64,000 bases of DNA, taken from Brevibacillus parabrevis. Lineage in GTDB: Bacteria; Bacillota; Bacilli; Brevibacillales; Brevibacillaceae. The stretch covers positions 62,001 through 126,000 of the forward strand of contig NZ_RHHV01000021.1 of assembly GCF_003710905.1 (NCBI RefSeq), in the 5' to 3' direction. Position numbers and translations under genes: made by a program. The notes under the pieces were generated by a model. It searched no databases. It was not told the DNA's origin and saw only the letters and a program-made list of their open reading frames with translations. Of this stretch, positions 1 through 9,300 are shown piece after piece (the stretch's first letter is position 1; the number at the start of each line of letters is the position of its first letter).

Positions 1-12
1 CTTGCTGACTGG

Positions 13-279
13 ATGATTTATACGATATGGGCCATTTTTGGACTCATGATGATCGATTTTCTCATCGTCCTGTTCCGTTCGTTCTGGGCAGGCTCGGTCA
101 ACCCGTCCTTTGTCTTGGGCTATTTGAAGGACATTCTTTATTATGTATTGCCATTAAACATTATCGTTTCCATGATTGTCATCGACCCGAGCGGGTATAT
201 TCTTGTCGTTTGGTACTTCATCTGCGGCTTGGCTGTCATTGTGAAGTACCTGCTTGACATTATCAAACGATTTGCATAA
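13..279 (+). CDS. Small hydrophobic membrane protein, possibly 5'-truncated
   Basis: This 88-residue reading frame is strongly hydrophobic, with two or three probable membrane helices (about residues 5-25, 40-57 and 63-80) and a basic C-terminal tail. The frame is open to the left edge and no ribosome binding site is visible before the first ATG, so the true start may lie outside the window. I recognise no family. It is followed by about 170 nt without an obvious gene, then by the FtsH-like protease gene on the same strand. Confidence 0.5.
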   Translation: MIYTIWAIFGLMMIDFLIVLFRSFWAGSVNPSFVLGYLKDILYYVLPLNIIVSMIVIDPSGYILVVWYFICGLAVIVKYLLDIIKRFA

Positions 280-449
280 GCAACAGGTTGGCCTTCCATC
301 CCGGTGGGCTGTTCGTTCTTTTTGAAACACGACCTTGATAGTGAGAGAAGAGGAGCGTCAAAGAGTACGATCGGTTTCCTTCTGGCTGGATAGACCTCCT
401 TGCGACTTTCCAACAAAAATTCAAAATTTTCCGTAAAGGAAGTAGGTCC

Positions 450-2087
450 ATGAGAAACTATCAATGGATCAAGTGGCGGAAAGTCCTCCTCTGGGTAGCA
501 GCCATCGCCTTTTTAACGATCGTGTTGTACACAGGAGGGCCGACTTACTGGTCAATCGCATTGGGCATCCTTGGCTTGCTGTTTCAATTGCTGTTTGCCG
601 TTATGTTCATCATCATCCAGTTTGTTGCCCTGTTCTGGTTTTTGGCGCGTGGGCGGACGTATTGGATTTTGCCAGGGGAAACAGGAGCGACGTGGAATGA
701 CTATCGCGGCAATCCGGAAATTGTGGAAAATGCTGAGCGAATCGTTACCTTGCTAAAGGGTGTGAAGGAATTTAAGGAAATGGGGGGCGAAGCGATCCGC
801 GGTCTTTTGCTGTGCGGCCCACCGGGTACGGGCAAATCGTATCTCGCGCAGGTCATTGCCAACGAGGCCCAGGTTCCGTTTGCCTACGCCTCGGCCCCCA
901 GTTTTCAAAACATGTTTTTCGGTGTCGGCAACCTGAAAGTCATGGGATTGTACAGAAAAGCGCGCAAACGCGCCAGGGAGTACGGCGCCTGCATCATCTT
1001 CATCGACGAGATCGACGCGATCGGCATGCAGCGCCAAGGGGGAATGGGCGGAGGCGGGATGCTGGGGATGGGCGGCACAGGCTTGTTGAATGAGCTGCTT
1101 TTGCAAATGGACCCGCCCAACCTCGACAGCTCGAAAATCGCCAAATTTTTGCGCTCCCTCGGTCTGCGCCGCAAAAAGGCTGAGCGCCCCGCCGTCATGA
1201 CGATTGCCGCCACAAACTTGCCGGACGTGCTCGATTCCGCGCTGTTGCGGCCCGGCCGTTTTGACAGACAACTGTGGGTCGACACTCCGGACTACAATGG
1301 ACGGATCGATATTTTCCAATATTATTTGGAAAAGGTGAAGCACGACGAATCTCTCAGCCCGGAACGTGCTGCTTTGGATACAATCGGCTACAGTCCTGCC
1401 CAGATCAAGCATATCGTCAATGAATCGGTCGTCATCGCCCACCAGCGTGGAGCGCAAAGCGCCAGCTACGACGACTTCCGGGTCGCCATGGAAACGTACG
1501 AGTGGGGATTGAAACAGCCGCTGCGCTCCATGAGTGAGGACGAAAAACGAAACGTAGCGTACCACGAGGCAGGTCATGCCGTCGCGCAATATTTGCTCAA
1601 GCCGCACGAACGGGTCTGGAAGGTGACGATCATTCGCCGCGGCGGCGCTCTTGGCCTGGCCGCAACCAAACCGACGCATGAGCGGTACAATCGCAGCGAC
1701 AGCGAAATTTTGGCTGCGATTCAGGTGTGCCTCGCTGCCAGAGCCGTCGAAGAAGAGTTTCTCGGCAAAAAATTGAACGGAGTCACCTCTGATTTGCAGC
1801 AAGCGACCGAGCTGGCAGGCGCTTATCTCGGCATGGTCGGCATGGGCGACGAGTTGTTCAGCTGGCTCGCTACAGGTGCCCGGCAGGAGGCGCTCAAAAC
1901 ACTTCGGCCAAAAATCAACGAACTGCTGCATGAGCAAATGAAACAGGTGAAGCAATTGGTGCGCCAATACGCCGATTTCGTGCACGCCATCGCGGAGGAG
2001 CTGTTGAAGCGAGGCGACCTGACCGGAGAAGAAATCGAGGAACTGTACGTGCAGTTGTACGGCGACAAGCGGCCTGCTTTGTCGTAA
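450..2087 (+). CDS. FtsH-like membrane AAA ATPase / M41 zinc metalloprotease (short paralogue)
   Basis: Predicted membrane-anchored ATP-dependent protease of the FtsH type. The 545 residues begin with two hydrophobic segments (about 12-28 and 33-66). The AAA domain follows, with Walker A GPPGTGKS at 123-130, an FIDEID Walker B and the second region of homology around LLRPGRFDRQ. The M41 domain has the zinc motif HEAGH at 372-376 and the later SDLQQAT segment that supplies the third metal ligand. Housekeeping FtsH is usually about 620-650 residues and carries an extracytoplasmic domain of roughly 70-100 residues between its two helices. Here the helices are nearly adjacent, so that domain is missing. 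A Gly/Met-rich loop lies between Walker B and the SRH. It is probably an accessory paralogue rather than the essential copy; substrates are unknown. Confidence 0.88.
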   Translation: MRNYQWIKWRKVLLWVAAIAFLTIVLYTGGPTYWSIALGILGLLFQLLFAVMFIIIQFVALFWFLARGRTYWILPGETGATWNDYRGNPEIVENAERIVTLLKGVKEFKEMGGEAIRGLLLCGPPGTGKSYLAQVIANEAQVPFAYASAPSFQNMFFGVGNLKVMGLYRKARKRAREYGACIIFIDEIDAIGMQRQGGMGGGGMLGMGGTGLLNELLLQMDPPNLDSSKIAKFLRSLGLRRKKAERPAVMTIAATNLPDVLDSALLRPGRFDRQLWVDTPDYNGRIDIFQYYLEKVKHDESLSPERAALDTIGYSPAQIKHIVNESVVIAHQRGAQSASYDDFRVAMETYEWGLKQPLRSMSEDEKRNVAYHEAGHAVAQYLLKPHERVWKVTIIRRGGALGLAATKPTHERYNRSDSEILAAIQVCLAARAVEEEFLGKKLNGVTSDLQQATELAGAYLGMVGMGDELFSWLATGARQEALKTLRPKINELLHEQMKQVKQLVRQYADFVHAIAEELLKRGDLTGEEIEELYVQLYGDKRPALS

Positions 2088-2118
2088 ACTTTCATCCATG
2101 TGCCTTCGGGCCGTATCG

Positions 2119-2153
2119 AACCGCCAGTCACTTCGGTGTCTGGGCGGTTTTTT
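2119..2153 (+). terminator. Rho-independent terminator after the FtsH-like gene
   Basis: An AACCGCC arm pairs with GGGCGGTT across a short loop, with one bulged base. A run of T follows directly. It lies about 30 nt after the protease stop codon. Confidence 0.75.
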
Positions 2154-2409
2154 GTGTTGATCGACAACTGCGAGCATACGTCGGTTTGCTCAGGGGTTGG
2201 AAAGTTTTATCACTTTTTTAGGGAAAATGGGAAAGAAAATCGCGGGATGTTCGTTATACTTGGTGAACATGTCAAAAGTCTGGGAAAATTGGCAACCTGC
2301 AACCAGCCCGAGCAGTGGGAGAGTCTGGTGAAAAAACAGACAGACGTGTTTGGACCAAAAAGGCACAAGCTGCGCAGCAAGCCTTTTACATGGGAGGAAC
2401 AGAGGGAAG

Positions 2410-2943
2410 ATGCAAGACGATAACGAGCTCGTTCGTCTGGTGCAGGGCGGAAATCAGCAAGCCTATGCACGACTTGTCGACAAGTATAAAGGAAAAATCT
2501 TTGCCCGCCTGTACCGGATGATTGGACAGAAACAGGATGCCCAAGATTTGGCCCAGGAGGTTTTTACAAAAGCGTATTTCCAGTTGGAAAAGCTTGAGCC
2601 GGACGGTAATTTTTCCGCATGGCTCTACCGGATTGCCATCAACCATTGCCTGGATGAACTGAGGAAACGGAAGCGAAGCGTCAAGACGTCGGACGAAGAG
2701 GTGGAACTGATCGGGTCAGAGACACCGGAGGAAGCTTTCCTGCAAAAAGAGCAGCAGCAAGTTCTGCTTCGTCACATCATGGGGCTGGAAGAGGAATATC
2801 GCGCGGTCGTTGTCCTGCGCTACATCGATCAGCTCAGCTACAAAGAGATCAGCGAGATGTTAGTGCTGCCAACGACGACGGTGCAGATGAGACTGCATCG
2901 GGCGAAAAAGAAGCACTCGCCGATCCAACGCGGATCGCTCTGA
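2410..2943 (+). CDS. ECF-family sigma-70 factor with an altered C-terminus
   Basis: Extracytoplasmic-function sigma factor that would direct RNA polymerase to a small regulon. The start at 2410 is chosen because a GGGAGG ribosome binding site lies about 12 nt upstream. Region 2 is visible as the QDAQDLAQEVF and FSAWLYRIAINHCLDELR segments. Region 4 is visible as YKEISEMLVLPTTTVQMRLHRAKKK. After this point the protein leaves the family pattern and ends with nine unrelated residues (HSPIQRGSL). In the next frame the DNA becomes the interior of a DUF4179 anti-sigma gene. The sigma 3' end and the anti-sigma 5' part therefore appear to have been lost in one deletion. Both DNA-binding regions survive, so the sigma factor may still work, but probably without its normal membrane restraint. 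Confidence 0.85.
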   Translation: MQDDNELVRLVQGGNQQAYARLVDKYKGKIFARLYRMIGQKQDAQDLAQEVFTKAYFQLEKLEPDGNFSAWLYRIAINHCLDELRKRKRSVKTSDEEVELIGSETPEEAFLQKEQQQVLLRHIMGLEEEYRAVVVLRYIDQLSYKEISEMLVLPTTTVQMRLHRAKKKHSPIQRGSL

Positions 2944-4085
2944 TTTTTGATTTTGTCGACAAGGACGGGAAAAAGCTCGCTTGCAGCCTGGATGACATTG
3001 ATGTGGACTTCACGCTGACAGACGAAACCGGCCAAGACTTGAATCCGGAGGGAGACGGCTGGACATTGGGAGAATACGGGGGCTACATTTTGGTCGAACA
3101 GGAAGTGATCGAACTGTTCAACACCGCACAGAAATCCCCGGACACACTGACGGTCGGAGTCCAGTTCAACGATATCAAAGGGAAGGGCGGTTCTTGGAAG
3201 CTGGATGTTCCTATCGACATGAAAAAAGCAAAGGAAGTCGCGAAGACCGTCGCAATCAATCGCGAGTACACGTCACCTCAAGGAGTCGTGGTCAAGCTGG
3301 ATAAACTGACGAACGTTCCAAGCAACAGCTTATTGTCGCTTACGACCAGTTGGAACGAGCAGCGCAAAAAGGAGTATCAAAGCATGGCGGAAAACGCTTC
3401 TGGTGAGCTGGGCGACTATTTGAACCGTCACAGTTTGGCATACGAAATTCTTGACGAGAACGGAAAGCTGCTTGCCGGTCGGGATGACACCGTGCTCGAT
3501 TCGCTGAACGGCATTCGCAAAAATGCGGTAACGATTACCACAAAAGGCGAAGGAGACAGCGATGCGATGATGTGGAGGTGGTGGGACGGATTTACGCCAT
3601 TTGCCGACCAGAAAAAGGTGACCTTCAAGCTCCACTCGATCTACATGAATGAATTGGCAACTTTCCAGGGCAAGCTTTCGCTGGATGCGTTGAGCAAACA
3701 ACCCGTCACGGTAGAAAGCAGCGGCAGCCGTTTTACCTTCCACAAGTTTCATCTGAAAACGAACGATCAGCAGGAGAAGATCGCCGGACGGTACGAAGTG
3801 AGAAACAAAGGCGGGATCATTGAATTTGAAGCACTGCTGCCAAAAGACATCATCTACATCACGGAATGGAGTGCAACAGACGAGACAGGGAAAACATACA
3901 GAGTGAGCATGGACAACGGCGATGGAGAGTACGTCCGCGATCAAGACGGACGGGTGCGGATCAAAAGCGCTCTTTACATCAACGGGTTGGAAAAACAGCC
4001 GAAAGAACTGACGATCTCCTACGCGATCCAGGAGCGCCAGTACCGCGATGTGGATATGGAGGTTCCGATTCAGTTGGGCAACTAG
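2908..4085 (+). pseudogene. DUF4179 anti-sigma-like protein, 5'-truncated remnant
   Basis: From about 2910 the frame reads EALADPTRIALIFDF and continues to a stop at 4085. This matches the segment EVIADPARLIVAIS of the intact anti-sigma protein at 15799-17313, and the similarity continues to the end. Compared with that paralogue the first roughly 114 residues are missing, including the cytoplasmic sigma-binding part and the single membrane helix. The only start I can offer is a GTG at 3003 with no good ribosome binding site, giving at most 360 residues. What remains is the extracytoplasmic DUF4179 region with no means of export or anchoring. It is therefore probably non-functional, unless a frameshift in the A-rich sequence near 2905 fuses it to the sigma factor. 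Confidence 0.8.
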
Positions 4086-4131
4086 GCTGTATGTTTGTGA
4101 GAGTTTAATTGGCTTTTTTACAAGCTGGAAG

Positions 4132-4163
4132 ACCGTCAGAGAAATGTTCTGGCGGTTTTTTTT
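4132..4163 (+). terminator. Rho-independent terminator after the DUF4179 remnant
   Basis: ACCGTCAGA pairs with TCTGGCGGT (one G-T pair) around a short loop and is followed by eight T. The roughly 220 nt from here to 4381 hold no gene that I can see. Confidence 0.8.
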
Positions 4164-4381
4164 GTGTGCGAACAAGTAAGGCTTTTATTGTTAATGCAAC
4201 CAATATTTAAGCCAAGGCAATAGCTGAACGGATTGATATACTATCGTATGTTGTTTTTGATAGCTGAGAGATATAGCTGAGGTGGTGGAATACATAATCC
4301 TTTTCGTAAAATAGCACGTCGCTGACCCAAATATGCCCTTCATTCATTTCGTTCAAGTTCAAGGAAAGTAGTGAGCAAGAA

Positions 4382-6325
4382 ATGTCCAGCAAGATCATGA
4401 AAAGCACAAGTGCAATCCTTCTTTTCCTTCTCTTTTTTCTCGTTTTCGTTCCTCTAGCGAGAGCTTCTGCCGAAGAGAATCCCGCGACAGCGATTCCTCA
4501 GATGGATCAAGAGATTTACGGTTTGCTGAACACATTGACTTTCTTTCAAGAGCTTGCCCTGCAAAAAGGCGACAAGAAGCTCGCGAAAAAAATCGAAAAA
4601 CAATCAGCTGCCTTTTCACAGAAGAACCTCAAGCTGCATCAGACACCGATTGATTCCAACAAGCAAATCCGCCAAGAGAAAATTAACAAGTCTTTGCAAA
4701 AACAAGCAGCACACATTTACTCCCTGCAAAAACAACTGGAAGAACAAGTTGATAAATATTGGGAACAGTTAATCCCCGAACTTTCGCTGAAGCAAAAGCC
4801 GCAGGAACAGGAGCTTCAACCTAAGCTGGCAAGCAGAACCGCAACCGCTTTTGCCGCTGCTGCTCCTGTCTTGGACCCGTTTGAACCGAACGACGATGTA
4901 GACACAAGTTACCCTGTAACAAGTGGAAACTTTTACAATTCGAAGCTGTCTACAGCTAAAGATCTCGATATGTACCGTTTTGATTCAGGGGCGCAATCTG
5001 GCGAGCTTACGGTGACATTGCGCGTTCCCGAAGATAAAAACTTCGACCTGGCAGTCATGCAAGCGCCGAACAAAGTAGTGGGCATGAGTACGCGAGGAGG
5101 AGTTGGGGTAACGGAAAACGTCACTTTTCAGGTGCAACCGAATACGACCTATTATTTCTCTGTATTTAGCATGAGCCGCGATTTTAGTGAAACGACCTCC
5201 TATTTATTGTCATTCAGTAAGATTACGACTGTACTCAATCTGGCTAAACCTATTGATATCAGTCTTCCTACCGGGGAAACCCCTGGCTACCGCTTTACGG
5301 CTCCTGTAACTGGTACTTACCGTTTTTATACAAGTCCATACGGAGGATTTGGCGCCCCGTTTGATACGGTTTTGTCCGTGTTTCGTGACGAGCAGTTGCA
5401 GCAAGCCCTGAAGTTTAATGATGAGGCAGTCGATGGTTCTCTCTTTTCCGAAATTAAAGTGTCACTGGACGCAGGCGTGACCTATTTTGTTCTGGCTACT
5501 TCTTTTGATTCGACAAAAGGACTTCACGCCCGGTTGACAGCTGCTTTGGATGCCAGTGCCAGTGTCGTTTCCGCTGCGCTTCACGAGTCTTCTGCAAACG
5601 ATGGGACGCTGACAGAAACGCAGACTGTCGTCTTAAAAAATGGCACCTTTACTTCCGATGCAGCCTCTTTTGTGACAGTACACAACGTCCCAACTGGTTT
5701 GCAGCCGCTTGTTACACGTGTCAACAGCACACAATTAAGCATTCAATTTACGGGAAAAGCGGTTGAACACGAGCAGAAACACCGCGCAGCGAATCTGTTT
5801 GTGACGATTCCGAAGGCAAAAATAGCTGGTGCAGATGCAGATGTGACGACAGACACATTCGCGCTGGAGTTTACCAATACAGACTCGTTCACGCTCGCAG
5901 CGCCGCCCGATCTCGATCTTGCCAAAGGCTCCAAAAAAATCTACAAATTTACGGCGCCTTCCTCTGGAGATTTTGAACTCTCAACCACCTATTTTGGGGG
6001 AGTGGAAGGGAGCGGGCCAAGCAATACCAAGCTGGCAATCTATGAAGACTTCGGAGAGACCAGGCTGCTTGCCGCCAATGACGACGGGGATCACCCGCCA
6101 TTTTCCAAAGCGATTGTATCCATGGAAAAAGGCCGGGATTACTATGTTGTCGTCTCTTCCGCTGACAACAATGCCGTTCACGCACGTTTGCTCGCCCGCT
6201 ATACGGGGGTCGAATACGTGTATAACGCCAAAGGACAACTGACTCAAATCAGGCAAAATGAACAAGTCCTCTCCGAGTTTACGTATGACAGCAACGGAAA
6301 TCTCAGCAAGAAAACGGACTATTAA
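4382..6325 (+). CDS. Secreted PPC-domain protein with a terminal YD motif
   Basis: This 647-residue protein starts with a classical signal peptide (a hydrophobic run ending near ARASA, about residue 30). A Gln/Lys-rich, probably coiled segment follows (about 40-150). Several bacterial pre-peptidase C-terminal-like (PPC) beta-sandwich repeats come next, each with the pattern of an FxPNDD or KDLDMYRF entry, a YYFSV/YFVLA/YYVVV strand and a charged turn. The last 35 residues (YNAKGQLTQIR, then FTYDSNGNLSKK) are YD repeats like those of the next gene. The Rhs gene starts 21 nt downstream, so the two are probably co-transcribed. It may help to place or carry the Rhs protein at the cell wall. No catalytic domain was seen. 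Confidence 0.7.
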   Translation: MSSKIMKSTSAILLFLLFFLVFVPLARASAEENPATAIPQMDQEIYGLLNTLTFFQELALQKGDKKLAKKIEKQSAAFSQKNLKLHQTPIDSNKQIRQEKINKSLQKQAAHIYSLQKQLEEQVDKYWEQLIPELSLKQKPQEQELQPKLASRTATAFAAAAPVLDPFEPNDDVDTSYPVTSGNFYNSKLSTAKDLDMYRFDSGAQSGELTVTLRVPEDKNFDLAVMQAPNKVVGMSTRGGVGVTENVTFQVQPNTTYYFSVFSMSRDFSETTSYLLSFSKITTVLNLAKPIDISLPTGETPGYRFTAPVTGTYRFYTSPYGGFGAPFDTVLSVFRDEQLQQALKFNDEAVDGSLFSEIKVSLDAGVTYFVLATSFDSTKGLHARLTAALDASASVVSAALHESSANDGTLTETQTVVLKNGTFTSDAASFVTVHNVPTGLQPLVTRVNSTQLSIQFTGKAVEHEQKHRAANLFVTIPKAKIAGADADVTTDTFALEFTNTDSFTLAAPPDLDLAKGSKKIYKFTAPSSGDFELSTTYFGGVEGSGPSNTKLAIYEDFGETRLLAANDDGDHPPFSKAIVSMEKGRDYYVVVSSADNNAVHARLLARYTGVEYVYNAKGQLTQIRQNEQVLSEFTYDSNGNLSKKTDY

Positions 6326-6346
6326 GTGAAGAGGAGCATTGGCGCT

Positions 6347-9300
6347 ATGAGAATCAGGTACGGGTGGTCAAAAATGATCACAATCTTGTTGGGGCTTTCT
6401 TTGCTGACCCCCAATCTGGCATTGGCGAAGACAGAGGCCGTTCAAGCCAATCCGGAAGCGGCACAACAAGATGAGAATCAGAAGGCGGCGACCAAAAAAT
6501 GGCTTGCAGCCTATCAAAACGCAAAGCAGCAAGGCAACGCACCCAAACAGCAAAATCCGGACGAGCAACCGATTTTTTTGCAAGAACAAGTGACGAGTAA
6601 AGAGTGGGACTCGATCCGCCCCGAAGATGCTTGGAAGCTCTATCAATGGAAGGATAGAAGCGTGTTGCAGCTTGCAGCCTATTTCTATCCTCAATTCGAT
6701 CGCTTTTTGTCGCATCACGAGCAAGTAGAGAAATATGGATGGTCGGATGATACCGTCAATCAAAAGTTGGACAAGCTGACAAAAGCACAAATGACGAAAC
6801 TATCAACACTCCTTCCAGCAATCAAGACGTATCAGGAGCGTCGCAACGAACGAGCAGCCGTTCCGCAAGCCAGAGCTTTGGCTGCGCAAGCGACCACGCT
6901 TCCAGAAGACGCCATGTTCGAAACGGAAGGCTTGACCTACAAATACCAGCGCACCAATACGGACAATCCGGTGGACGAGCTGTACCGGGCGGCAAACGTG
7001 CAGGAAGTGGATGTGCAGCTGGAAGGCAAGCACGGCATGGACTTGACGGTCGAGCGCCGCTACTCGTCGCTGGATGCGATGACGGAAAGGATTTACTTTT
7101 CCACATCAGGCAAAAACAAAACAGCTCCGCTGCAAGGGAACAACGATGGGTTGCCGGAAGGCTGGAGCTTTAATTTTCCGCAGTTTCAGGAAGTGTCCAA
7201 AGAAAACGCGAAGTGCACGTTCCGGTCGGATGATTCCAAATATACATGCGGTTCGGTCAGTGAGGGAAAGCGCTACATTTTTACGTTGGAAGACGGGACG
7301 ATTCTTGAGTCTTCTTCCATCAAAGGGGAATGGGTGAATACGCCGTACAAGCCAAATGCCGGCATGTTATCCTACCGCCAGCCTTCCGGGGAGTTTGGCG
7401 AGAAGCATATTGTGACGCTCTCCGTAGATGGCAACACGTATGAATTTGGCGAAGATGAAAACTATCGCGGTGATGTCATGTACCGGATTTTCCTGGTCAA
7501 AAAGACGAATGCCTACGGAGATACCATCCGCTACCGCATTCCCGAAGACTACCGATTGCCGATTGAAATAACAGACAGTGTCGGCCGCCTGATCGTCATG
7601 GAACGAGGCGGGGGTGTCGTTCTCAAAGTTTACCAGGATGCCAGCGAGACAAAGCTGCTGAAACATCTCGAATACGACTCAGATTACGCTACCAACACAG
7701 ATCGGGTTGTCGAGCATAGCATCACAGGGGGAGAGAGCAAGGTCATTGCCGAGTACAGCTATCTCGATCCGAAAACATACGGAAAAGCCGAGTTCGATCT
7801 GCATGCCGGATATGGCTTCCCGGCTCCGAATGGCGTGATCGACTTCAACGACGGCGGCCTGGAATCTACTGCGTACACCGATCTCGACAAGGAACGAAGA
7901 AACACCGTCGAATACAAGCTGCTCAAGCAAGTCAACTATCCGGTCGAAGGTTTGTCCATGACGTATACGTACAGCTTGTACCAGCCGGATGCCCCAGGGT
8001 TTCTCGACCGGGGCGTGACCCGGATTTATCACGACAAGGAAGCGCTGACGTACACCAGCTATTTGCCTGTCACAGCGGTCAACTTCCGTTTTGCGAAAAC
8101 GCCGCATCCCGATCAGCCTGGCACAGAATGGTATTCGTATACGAAGTATTATCCGCACATTACAAAAGAAATCTGGAAGTCGCCCAAAGCGCAATCAGTT
8201 CGGTTTGCCAAGCAGTCGCTTACCAGAGACGGGGCATTGGTCGTGTCCAGAACGTTGCAGGACGGGCTGCCAAGTGAAGACAAAAGCTACACCCCTAATC
8301 AGGATCGCAATTTCGTGCTGCAATCGGTAAAAAACTACGTGGGCAACGGAGGAGACAACGAGACGATTCCGGGAGAGCTTTCCTTCACGGAAGAGGGCAA
8401 GACCTATCGCTACAACCCGGTTAGTTACACGAGCTATTTGTACAAGGAACGGGATACAAAACCGTCTTACGTCTACAGCTTCTTAGGGCGTCCAGCCTCC
8501 ATGACCGCCGATGCAGATGTGTATGCGTTTCTTTTGTCGCCAAGCCTTAATCGATTATCGAAGGTGCAAGCACGTTTGGATCGCTACGCGCAAACGATAC
8601 AATACAATTACAACGCTTACGGTGATGTCACCAAAGAGATAGATCCGAAAGGCAACATCACAACGAGAGAATATGTAAATCCGCTTCTCCTTTCTGCGCT
8701 GCGTATGCCTGCCAGTATAACGAAGACGGCCGCAGACAATCCGGAGCACTACCACAAGGAAACGTATACGTATAATTCCAAAGGGCTTTTGGCAACGGAA
8801 AAAATCATCGATTCTTATCCGGATGGCGGATCAGCAAAGGTCATGCAGGTAGACAGAGCTTATACGTATAACGATAACAAACAGCTGACCTCCGCAACGG
8901 AAACGAGTACGGGACCAGACGCGAAGACAGTGACGCAAAATATTACCGGGTACGATCCGCTGGGGCTGTATCCTGTTGACATCAACCTGCGAGTCGAAGT
9001 GTCGACTGGGCAAATGCAAACTTTGCACCACGGCTTCGCCTACGATGGAATGGGCCGACTGACAAATCGTGTTTACCCGGATGATATGGCTGTCTTGTAC
9101 GAATATGATTTGCTAGGCCGTCGAACGAAAGAAAGCGTAACGAGCAAGGAACAAACCAGGACAACTACCTACGCCTATGACGATACGGCGCGCAAGGTCA
9201 CAATGGTACTCCCGAACGGCACCAAGCTGGTCACTCAGTTCACGCCATTCGGAGAAATCGAATATAAAGAGCAAGTTGCAGCAAACGGAACTTCGCGTCC

